A stretch of DNA of 64,000 bases from Streptomyces globosus (GTDB lineage: Bacteria; Actinomycetota; Actinomycetes; Streptomycetales; Streptomycetaceae), in the NCBI RefSeq assembly GCF_003325375.1, contig NZ_CP030862.1:3723501-3787500 (forward strand), given 5' to 3'. Below are positions 7,832 through 14,630 of the stretch, one piece after another. A program made the position numbers and the translations under genes. The notes beneath the pieces are model-generated. The model had not been told where the DNA came from and made no database searches. It saw only the letters and a program-made list of their open reading frames with translations. Numbering within the stretch: position 1 is the first letter of the stretch; each line of letters begins with the position of its first letter.

Positions 7832-8347
7832 GTGAACCCCTCCGATCAGCCGCGCGCGGTCGCCGCGCTCCTGCCCGCCGCACCGTTGCAGGACCACCCC
7901 GGCGGCGACTCCCGCGGTGTCCTGAACGTCGTCGGCGTGCACCTCTACCTGGAGCGGGACGGCCGCGTCCTGCTCGGGCTGCGCCATCCCGACTCGGCGT
8001 TCGCGGCGCGTACGCACCACTTCCTCGCCGGCCACTGCGAGCGGGAGTCCGCCGTCGCCTGCCTGGTGCGCGAGGCGGAGGAGGAGGCCGGGCTGGGGAT
8101 CGACCCCGCCTACGTGGAACTCGTCCACCTGGTGCACGTCGTGCACGGTCCCGGCGACCGGCCCCGCATGCAGCTCGTCTTCCGCGCCCGCGCCTGGACG
8201 GGCACGCCGGAGGTGCGGGAGCCCGACCGGTGCCTTTCCTGGGACTGGTGGCCCGCCGACGCCCTGCCGGACCGGGTCGTCCCGTACACCCGCGCCGCGA
8301 TCGAGGGCATCCGGGCCGGCCGCCTGTACACCGAACTCGGCTGGTGA
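7832..8347 (+). CDS. NUDIX hydrolase
   Basis: 171 residues. The Nudix box is AGHCERESAVACLVREAEEEAGL near residues 70-92: G-x5-E-x7-REAxEExG with a Cys-Glu at the start, matching GX5EX7REUXEEXGU. Nudix enzymes hydrolyse X-linked nucleoside diphosphates, and this one is close to the NUDIX 8-oxo-dGTP/ADP-ribose type in length. The start is GTG 7832, after GAGGAG and the family-like N-terminal tail; the long frame upstream is rejected. It stands alone, and a 617-bp gap follows. Confidence 0.92.
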   Translation: MNPSDQPRAVAALLPAAPLQDHPGGDSRGVLNVVGVHLYLERDGRVLLGLRHPDSAFAARTHHFLAGHCERESAVACLVREAEEEAGLGIDPAYVELVHLVHVVHGPGDRPRMQLVFRARAWTGTPEVREPDRCLSWDWWPADALPDRVVPYTRAAIEGIRAGRLYTELGW

Positions 8348-8964
8348 CCGCGCGCCCGGACGCCGCAGCCGGCCGTTGCGGCGGAAGGCCCGGTACAGCG
8401 ATGTCCTCGGCGGCGTTGGGTGCAGTCCGCGGAGAACACGCCGTCCTCCAAGGCGGGTCAGGGCCGCGCGGGCCGTGCCGGCGGGGTCCCCGCAGGCGCC
8501 GACGACGACCTCGAGGACGGTATGGGCGGCGGCGAGCGGGCCGTGGCAGAGCAGCACCGGGTCGTTGCCGGTGACAGCCCTTCAGGAAACGCCGGAGGTA
8601 GAGGGTTTGGCGGCGCCGGGGCGGGTCACACGCGTCGACGGCGGGGTCTGCGGTCGGACTTCGGCGGACCCCGCCGGGCCTGGGCCGTGCACGTGCTCAC
8701 CGGCGGCCCAGGACCCTTCGGCATCACGGGCACCAAGGGCCACAAGGGCACCGAGGGGAGCACCCGGCTGCCGAACGGGATCCGCACGGCATACGGGCTG
8801 CGCCCCGCCCGCCCTCCTCCCCGGGCGGGTGCGGGCCGTGTCCCGGCAGGCCCCCGGCCACGGCGCTCGGACCGCCGTCCCCGGGCTCGCGGAATCCGTA
8901 CGGCTGCCGCCCGCCCCCGACGACCGGCCGGGCCCGAGGAGCCCCTTGCCCGGAAGGATTCCTC
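8348..8964. other. Gene-poor stretch, possible decayed coding sequence
   Basis: No convincing gene. On the minus strand about 8420-8550 there is a short coding-like reading (LLCHGPLAAAHTVLEVVVGA) without a good start or end. This could be a gene remnant, but it matches nothing I recognise. Near 8720-8760 there are short AAGGGC repeats. The right part should hold the VanZ-like gene's promoter, but no clear -35/-10 pair was found. Confidence 0.4.
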
Positions 8965-9567
8965 ATGGGGATACGCAGGAAGTTCGCCGGTTCGCGGCCG
9001 TGGGCGGGCCCGCCGCCGCGGACGGCGCCGGGGCGCCGTCCGGTGGTGCGGGCGCTGGCCGTGGCGGCCGCGTTCGCCGGCACGGTGCTGTTCAGCCTGG
9101 CCCTGGCACGGGTGACGCTGGAGCCGTCGGCCGCCTCGGCGGGGCTCGTGCACAGCAACGTCCACCCGGGCGCCTCGATCCGGCAGTACCTGGAGCAGGG
9201 CTCCGCCGGGGACGCCGCGCGGCAGCTCGGCGGAAACCTGCTGCTCGGCGTGCCGTTCGGCCTGCTGCTGCCGGTGATGGTGCCGCAGACACGCGGCCTG
9301 CTGCGGGTCGCCGCGGTGACGGCCGTCGTGATGACCCTGGTGGAGCTGGTCCAGGGCGCCCTCGTCACGGGGCGCGCCTTCGACGTCGACGACGTGCTCC
9401 TCAACACCGCGGGGGCTCTGCTCGGGTTCCTCCTTGCGGGCCGCCGGATGAGCCGGGCGGTGCACCCGCGCCGCCGGCGCTGGTGGCACCGCCTGCCCGG
9501 GTTCGGGCCGCGCGGCGGCGCCAGAGCCCCCGAGGCGGGCGGCGGCGGGGCCGGGCCGCCGGCGTGA
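8965..9567 (+). CDS. VanZ-like family membrane protein
   Basis: 200 residues. After a basic tail there is a membrane helix (ALAVAAAFAGTVLFSLALAR), an outer loop with NVHPGASIRQYL, then hydrophobic helices with the VanZ hallmarks GGNLLLGVPFGLLLPVM, LVELVQG and FDVDDVLLNTAGALLGFLL (about residues 90-155). VanZ-like proteins are polytopic; VanZ itself gives low-level teicoplanin resistance, but most homologues have no assigned role. The C-terminus is basic and Gly-rich. The start ATG 8965 follows GGAAGGATTCCTC. Confidence 0.88.
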   Translation: MGIRRKFAGSRPWAGPPPRTAPGRRPVVRALAVAAAFAGTVLFSLALARVTLEPSAASAGLVHSNVHPGASIRQYLEQGSAGDAARQLGGNLLLGVPFGLLLPVMVPQTRGLLRVAAVTAVVMTLVELVQGALVTGRAFDVDDVLLNTAGALLGFLLAGRRMSRAVHPRRRRWWHRLPGFGPRGGARAPEAGGGGAGPPA

Positions 9568-9693
9568 CCGCGCCGGGCCGCCGGGCGACGGGGTGCGTAG
9601 GGGCGCGCGGACGGGGCAAGCGGCCCCTGTCCGCCCCCGGAGGGCACGCCTCCGGCACGCGGAGGCGTGCGTGGCGAGCGACGAGGAGGCACC

Positions 9694-9951
9694 ATGCCGA
9701 ACCGGCCTGCGGGCGACCATCTGGAAGGGCTGCGCGCGCGGGTCGCGGCGGGCGGGGAGCACGGGCTCACCCCGGCGGAGCACGAGGAGCTGCAGCGGCT
9801 CCTGGACAGGGCCGGGCGGGACGGGGCGCGGGACGACCCGGGCCTGGCCGAGTCGCTGGAGGAGGCCGCCCTGCGTTTCGAGGCCCGTCATCCGTCCGTC
9901 TCCGCCGCCCTGCGGACGGTCGGCGTGAACCTGGCCAACCTCGGCATCTGA
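9694..9951 (+). CDS. DUF4404-family small protein
   Basis: 85 residues, predicted all-helical. The ending EEAALRFEARHPSVSAALRT then LANLGI is the DUF4404 signature. ATG 9694 follows GAGGAGG. It lies 68 bp upstream of the NDH-2 gene on the same strand, so it is probably in the same transcript. It is cytoplasmic with function unknown. Confidence 0.8.
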   Translation: MPNRPAGDHLEGLRARVAAGGEHGLTPAEHEELQRLLDRAGRDGARDDPGLAESLEEAALRFEARHPSVSAALRTVGVNLANLGI

Positions 9952-10019
9952 CCGCCGGCGGCCGGCGTACCGCGCGGTCTCCCGCCCCGGCCCCATCCCC
10001 TCGCGAAGGGAAGACACCC

Positions 10020-11369
10020 ATGGCTCGACCGAGGATCCTCGTGGTCGGTGCCGGCTTCGCCGGCGTCGAGTGCGTGCGCCGGCTGGAGCGCCGGCTCATG
10101 CCCGGGGAGGCGGACATCACGGTCGTCACCCCGAACTCCTACCAGCTGTACCTGCCGCTGCTGCCGCAGGTCGCCTCCGGGGTGCTGACCCCGCAGTCGG
10201 TGGCCGTGTCGCTGCGGCGCAGTGAGCGCAACCGCACGCGGATCCTGCCGGGCACCGCGGTCGGTGTGGATCCGGCGGCGAAGGTGTGCGTGGTGCGCAC
10301 GATCAGCGGGGACCTCACCGACCGGCCGTACGACCACCTCGTCCTGGCTCCCGGGAGCGTCACCCGGACCTTCGACATCCCCGGGCTTGCCGAGCACGCG
10401 CGGGGCATGAAGACCCTCGCCGAGGCCGCGTACCTGCGCGACCACGTCATCGCACAGCTCGATCTGGCGGACGCGTGCGGCGACCCCGCCGAGCAGGACG
10501 GCCGGCTGCGGTTCGTCGTGGTGGGCGGCGGGTATGCCGGTACGGAGACGGCCGCGTGCCTCCAGCGCCTGACCACGCATGCGGTGGAGCGCTACCCGCG
10601 CCTGGAGGCGCGCCGGATCAGCTGGCACCTCGTGGATCTGGCCCCGCGGCTGATGCCGGAGCTGGGCGACGCCCTGGGGCGTGCCGCGCTGGACGTGCTG
10701 CGCCGGCGCGGCATCGAGGTCTCCCTCGGGGTGAGCGTCGCCAAGGCCGGTGCCGCGGAGGTGACGCTCACCGACGGGCGCGTCCTGCCCACCCGTACGC
10801 TGATCTGGACGGCCGGCGTCGCGGCGAGCCCGCTGGTGGCGACCCTGGGGACGCCCACGGAGCGGGGACGGCTCGCCGTCACCCCCGACATGGCCGTGCC
10901 GGGTGCGCCGGGGGTGTTCGCGCTGGGCGACGCCGCCGCGGTGCCCGACCTCGTGCAGGGCACCGAGGGGGCCGTCTGCCCGCCCACCGCGCAGCACGCC
11001 TCGCGGCAGGGGCGTACGGTCGCCGACAATGTGATCGCCGCCCTGCGCGGGCAGCCGCTGCGCCCGTACCGGCACCGCGACCTGGGGCTCGTCGTGGACC
11101 TCGGCGGTACGGACGCCGTGTCGAAGCCGCTGGGGGTGCCGCTGCGCGGTCTGCCGGCGCAGGCGGTGGCGCGCGGCTACCACTGGGGGGCGCTGCGGAC
11201 TGGCGTCGCGAAGACCCGCGTCCTGACGAACTGGCTGCTGAACGCGGTGGCCGGCGACGACTTCGTGCGGACCGGCTTCCAGGAGCGGCGGCCGGCCACG
11301 CTGCGGGAGTTCGAGCAGACCGACGCCTACCTGACGGCGGAGGAGATCCGGGCCCGTACGGCGCGCTGA
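10020..11369 (+). CDS. Type II NADH dehydrogenase (NDH-2 family)
   Basis: 449 residues. The N-terminal FAD Rossmann motif is ILVVGAGFAGVECVRRLE; the second NAD-binding motif is FVVVGGGYAGTETAACL near residues 163-179. FAD-closing residues are in GVFALGDAAAVPD near 300. NDH-2 enzymes pass electrons from NADH to quinone without proton pumping, attached to the inner face of the membrane. The C-terminus has the amphipathic, basic stretch expected for membrane association (LRTGVAKTRVLTNWLLNAVAG). The start ATG 10020 follows GAAGGGAAGACACCC. A homologue could act on other quinones. Convergent with the EF-hand oxygenase. Confidence 0.9.
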   Translation: MARPRILVVGAGFAGVECVRRLERRLMPGEADITVVTPNSYQLYLPLLPQVASGVLTPQSVAVSLRRSERNRTRILPGTAVGVDPAAKVCVVRTISGDLTDRPYDHLVLAPGSVTRTFDIPGLAEHARGMKTLAEAAYLRDHVIAQLDLADACGDPAEQDGRLRFVVVGGGYAGTETAACLQRLTTHAVERYPRLEARRISWHLVDLAPRLMPELGDALGRAALDVLRRRGIEVSLGVSVAKAGAAEVTLTDGRVLPTRTLIWTAGVAASPLVATLGTPTERGRLAVTPDMAVPGAPGVFALGDAAAVPDLVQGTEGAVCPPTAQHASRQGRTVADNVIAALRGQPLRPYRHRDLGLVVDLGGTDAVSKPLGVPLRGLPAQAVARGYHWGALRTGVAKTRVLTNWLLNAVAGDDFVRTGFQERRPATLREFEQTDAYLTAEEIRARTAR

Positions 11370-11382
11370 CGGCGCGGACCGC

Positions 11383-11409
11383 GGGACGGCCGCCGTGCGC
11401 GGCCGTCCC
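11383..11409. terminator. Bidirectional terminator hairpin
   Basis: Perfect 11-bp arms GGGACGGCCGC (11383-11393) and GCGGCCGTCCC (11399-11409) with a 5-nt loop, midway between convergent genes ending at 11369 and 11419. Confidence 0.85.
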
Positions 11410-11418
11410 CCGGGTGCC

Positions 11419-12843
11419 TCACGGCCGGCCGAGGAGCGCCGTTCCGGCCGCGGAGTCCGTGCGGGCCGTGAAGAAGTCGGTGAACGCGGCGACGAACTCC
11501 GCTTCGGCGACACGGCCGTCGCCGTCCGCGTCGAGCTGCCGGAATCCGTGGTTGAGCTCGGCCGGGTGGATGCGCTTCCCTCCGAACAGGGTGCGGTACT
11601 CGTCGGCGCACAGGTGCCCGCTGCCGTCGGTGTCAGCCGCGCGGAACAGGGCGCGCATCGCCGGGACGAGGCCCTTCTCCAGGTAGTCCGGGTCCCGGTC
11701 GAGCCCGGTCAGCATGGCGGTGACGAACTCCGCGCAGTCCACGCCGCCGTCGCCGTCCGCGTCCGTGCCCGCGCACAGGTGGCGCCACCAGGATTCGAAC
11801 GCGGCGTACAGCACGTCCTCCTGCTCCGCCGGGAGTTCCAGCTGCCAGCACACGTTGTGGACCATGGCCTGGAGGTCTGCGGAGTTGACGCGTCCGTCGC
11901 CGGTCTGGTCGAGGACCTGGCGGAAGAAGGCCTCCAGGCGGGCCGGACGGGAGTCGGCGGTGCGCGGCCGCGGCAGGCGCAGCGCGGGCACCGCCCGGCG
12001 CGGCCGGCCCTGGCGGGCGGGGCGCGCGCCGGTGCCGCCGTCGGGGTGGTGCCGGTACCGTACGCGGTCGGGCAGGAGGGTCGTGATCTGCCGCATGCCG
12101 CGGTGTACGGCCCAGGAGAGGGCGGCGGCGCTGCGGGGGCGCGGCGTGCCGAACCGCTCGTGCCAGGCGGGCGGCAGGTCGGCCACGGTGAGCGCGGTGA
12201 GCGTCCGGGCGGCGACGGCGCGCAGCAGCGGCCAGAGGGGCCGGAGCCGCCCGAGGCGGCGGGGTGCGGGCGCCTCGCGGAGCATGTCGAAGAGCAGGTA
12301 GCGGACCTGTTCGCCGTATTCGAGGACCTCGCGGACGGTCCGGTCGACGTAGGCCGGCACGTCGGCGGCGGTGGGCGGCAGTGACTCCGCGGGGATGTCG
12401 AGGGCCGCGCAGACCTCCTTGAACTCGGCGTACAGCGTGTCGAGTTCGACGGCGGTGAGGGGGTCGCCGGAGAGGGTGCGCATGGCGGTCATGGCCTCGT
12501 ACAGGGTCACCATGACCCAGGCGCGGACCTCCGGGTCCTCTGCGGTGTAGGGCCGTCCGGCGTCGTCGGTGCCGCGGATGCGCCGGTGGGTGCGCGCCAG
12601 CCGGGCGGTTTCGCGCTCCCGGTCCTCGGGGCCGGCGAAGAACAGGCGGGTGCCGCTGTCCATCGTGTGCTGGATGCGCCGCCAGGGGTGGGCCCGGTAG
12701 GTGGAGTAGTGGGCGGTGCCGGCCGCGACGGCGGGGTGTGCGGTCTGCAGGACGAGCAGCCTCCAGGCCACCAGGCCGATGCGCTGTTCGCCGAGGATGC
12801 GGCGGAGCAGGCCGGCGGGGGCGGGCAGCGAGGTGCGGGTCAC
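11419..12843 (-). CDS. MpaB-type oxygenase fused to EF-hand calcium domain
   Basis: 474 residues. Residues 1 to about 290 match the DUF2236/MpaB oxygenase family (AHYSTYRAHPWRRIQHTMDS; VRAWVMVTLYEAMTAMRTLS; LPDRVRYR). Residues about 305-455 hold four EF-hand loops: DQTGDGRVNSAD near 311, DADGDGGVDCAE near 363, DTDGSGHLCADE near 405 and DADGDGRVAEAE near 441. Loops 2 and 4 are canonical; loop 1 has Thr at position 3 and loop 3 Ser at position 5. Calcium could gate the oxygenase; this is inference. GTG 12843 follows CAGGAG. No signal peptide, so it is cytoplasmic. A separate evolutionary origin of the two halves is likely. Confidence 0.88.
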   Translation of the reverse strand: MTRTSLPAPAGLLRRILGEQRIGLVAWRLLVLQTAHPAVAAGTAHYSTYRAHPWRRIQHTMDSGTRLFFAGPEDRERETARLARTHRRIRGTDDAGRPYTAEDPEVRAWVMVTLYEAMTAMRTLSGDPLTAVELDTLYAEFKEVCAALDIPAESLPPTAADVPAYVDRTVREVLEYGEQVRYLLFDMLREAPAPRRLGRLRPLWPLLRAVAARTLTALTVADLPPAWHERFGTPRPRSAAALSWAVHRGMRQITTLLPDRVRYRHHPDGGTGARPARQGRPRRAVPALRLPRPRTADSRPARLEAFFRQVLDQTGDGRVNSADLQAMVHNVCWQLELPAEQEDVLYAAFESWWRHLCAGTDADGDGGVDCAEFVTAMLTGLDRDPDYLEKGLVPAMRALFRAADTDGSGHLCADEYRTLFGGKRIHPAELNHGFRQLDADGDGRVAEAEFVAAFTDFFTARTDSAAGTALLGRP

Positions 12844-12974
12844 GTGTTGCTCCTGTGGCGGGAGGGCCGGGCAGACAGGAGGTACAACGGCCGTGTGGCG
12901 GGCGGGTCGCCGGGCCGCGGCCCGGATCACTCCCATGTGCGGCTCTGCGAACGGCTGCGCGCATGGGCGGGGCT

Positions 12975-13628
12975 TCAGTCGAGGGTGAACTCCCAGTAGG
13001 CGGCTTCGCGGTAGCCGTCGTCCGGGGGCCGTACCTCGACGGTGACGGTCGTGCCCGTGCGGTCGGCCGTGAGCCGTACGGGCACGGTGCGCTTGCCGTC
13101 CTCGGCCAGCGGGGGCAGCAGGGCCGCGGCGGACTCGCCGCGGTTGGACCACCGCACGCCGCCGGAGGTGTGGCGGTCCAGGGAGCGCCCGGCGCGTACG
13201 ACGAGGGGCGCCTCCCCGTACTCGGAGACGGCGGTCTCGGCGGAGTCGCCGCCGATGCGCTGCTCCCCGTCCGTGTCGTTGCGGTACGTGACGGTGATGA
13301 GGTGGGTGCCGTCGGCTCCCCGGCGGGGTGCGCCGACGGTGACCTTCAGGCCGTCCTCGTACCGTGCGGTGCGGCCCGCGGCGAGGGGGTCGGCCACACC
13401 GCCGTCGGCGCCGGAGGTCTCCTCCAGCTGCCCGTACCCGTCGATGCCGCGCTCCAGCTCGTGCAGTCCCACGAGCCCGAGGCAGGCCAGCACGGCCGCC
13501 GCGAGCAGCGCCGCCCCGCACCCCGTGAACCGGCCCGGCGCCGCGGCCGCGGGAGCCGCGGAGGTCCCCGGCCGCGGGTCGCCCGCCGGAGTCGGGGGCT
13601 GCTCGGGGGTCGGGGGGTGTGCCGTCAT
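12975..13628 (-). CDS. Membrane-anchored protein with extracytoplasmic beta domain
   Basis: 217 residues. A Pro/Thr-rich cytoplasmic tail (about 35 residues) is followed by one membrane segment (GAALLAAAVLACLGLVGL), then a soluble domain rich in beta strands (HLITVTYRNDTDGEQRIG; TTVTVEVRPPDDGY) like the DUF4352/telomeric-repeat-like immunoglobulin folds seen in exported actinobacterial proteins. ATG 13628 is preferred over 13664, because the latter starts inside the palindromic element at 13664-13679. Function unknown. Confidence 0.75.
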   Translation of the reverse strand: MTAHPPTPEQPPTPAGDPRPGTSAAPAAAAPGRFTGCGAALLAAAVLACLGLVGLHELERGIDGYGQLEETSGADGGVADPLAAGRTARYEDGLKVTVGAPRRGADGTHLITVTYRNDTDGEQRIGGDSAETAVSEYGEAPLVVRAGRSLDRHTSGGVRWSNRGESAAALLPPLAEDGKRTVPVRLTADRTGTTVTVEVRPPDDGYREAAYWEFTLD

Positions 13629-13945
13629 GGCGCCACCGTAGGCCGGCCGGGGTGGGCGGATCATGAGCGCCCGTACTCAGCTCTCCTGAGTACCGTTCCC
13701 CGGTTTCCGGCGGTACGCGCTCCCTGCCGGGGGCGGCGCGGGCGTCCCGCCGGGGTTCACCGGCTCCTGCGCCGACCCGGGCAGACCGGAGCGGCGCCGT
13801 TCCCGGGCGGTGTGGGCCGCTGCTGCCAGACTGGCGGCTGGCCCGGCGCGGGCCCTGCCCCTGCCCCCGCCCCAGTCGCACCGATGGGGTGCGGCGGCCG
13901 GAACGGTCTGCCGCACACCGCCGGCAACCCGAGGAGGACGTGCAC
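13629..13945. other. Divergent promoter region
   Basis: 317 bp between divergent genes. The left part holds the GAGTAC palindromes described separately. The middle and right part is GC-rich; the RBS GAGGAGG for the next gene is at its right end. No gene was seen in it. Confidence 0.5.
13664..13679. promoter_or_regulatory. TGAGTACGGG-type element (copy 2)
   Basis: On the minus strand this reads TGAGTACGGGCGCTCA, two mismatches from copy 1 at 7508-7523. It lies 35 bp before the ATG at 13628. An overlapping inverted repeat, GTACTCAG-N5-CTGAGTAC (13673-13693), adds a third GAGTAC half-site. Confidence 0.6.
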
Positions 13946-14590
13946 ATGGCCCAGTTGCTGAGGGTCCAGAACTTCAACGTGTCGAGCGACGGGATCGGGG
14001 CCGGGGAGGACCAGACCCTGGAGCGCCCCTTCGGGCGCGTCGACCCGGGGAGGATGTTCGCGTGGGCCGGTGCCACGGCGAGCTGGCCGAACCGCACCGA
14101 GCCGGGCGGCAGCCGGGGCCTGGACGACTACTTCACGCGGGACTTCACCCACAACATCGGCGCCGAGATCATGGGCCGGAACAAGTTCGGGCCTCAGCGC
14201 GGCCCCTGGCAGGACCACGCGTGGCGCGGCTGGTGGGGCGACGAGCCGCCGTTCCGCACGCCGGTGTTCGTGCTGACCCACCACCCGCGGCCCTCGTTCA
14301 CCCTCTCCGACACCACCTTCCACTTCGTGTCCGGCGAGCCGGCGGCCGTCCTCGACCTGGCGCGGGAGGCCGCCCGGGGCAAGGACGTGCGGCTCGGCGG
14401 CGGAGTGCGCACGATCCGCGAGTTCCTGGACGCCGACCTCGTCGACACCCTCCACGTGGCGGTCTCGCCGGTGGAACTCGGGTCGGGGCTGAAGCTGTGG
14501 GACTCCCCGCAGGACCTCCTCGACCGCTTCCACCTGGAGACCGTCCCGAGCCCGAGCGGGGTGGTGCACCACCTGTTCTGGCGCCGGTGA
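13946..14590 (+). CDS. Dihydrofolate-reductase/RibD C-terminal-like protein
   Basis: 214 residues. The family fold shows in LLRVQNFNVSSDGIGAGED at the start, GAEIMGRNKF near 72, PVFVLTHHPRP near 107, and the NADPH-binding loop DVRLGGGVRTIREFLDADLV near 148. The end TLHVAVSPVELGSGLKLWD is typical of RibD-C proteins. These are probable NADPH-dependent reductases; most are not true DHFR. The start ATG 13946 follows GAGGAGG. Another, more distant member is at 62228-62872. Convergent with the NACHT gene. Confidence 0.9.
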   Translation: MAQLLRVQNFNVSSDGIGAGEDQTLERPFGRVDPGRMFAWAGATASWPNRTEPGGSRGLDDYFTRDFTHNIGAEIMGRNKFGPQRGPWQDHAWRGWWGDEPPFRTPVFVLTHHPRPSFTLSDTTFHFVSGEPAAVLDLAREAARGKDVRLGGGVRTIREFLDADLVDTLHVAVSPVELGSGLKLWDSPQDLLDRFHLETVPSPSGVVHHLFWRR

Positions 14591-14593
14591 CGC

Positions 14594-14611
14594 GCGGGGC
14601 CGCGGCCCCGC
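14594..14611. terminator. Short palindromic terminator
   Basis: GCGGGGCCGCGGCCCCGC, a perfect 18-bp palindrome between convergent genes ending at 14590 and 14631. It is GC-only, with no loop beyond the inner bases. Confidence 0.6.
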
Positions 14612-14630
14612 GGTGTGCCGGGGGCGGCGC

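Noticed and set aside
8376..11369. 997-codon frame joining the VanZ/DUF4404 region to NDH-2
   Set aside because: NDH-2 begins at 10020 with RBS and Rossmann motif; the upstream part overlaps real genes in another frame.
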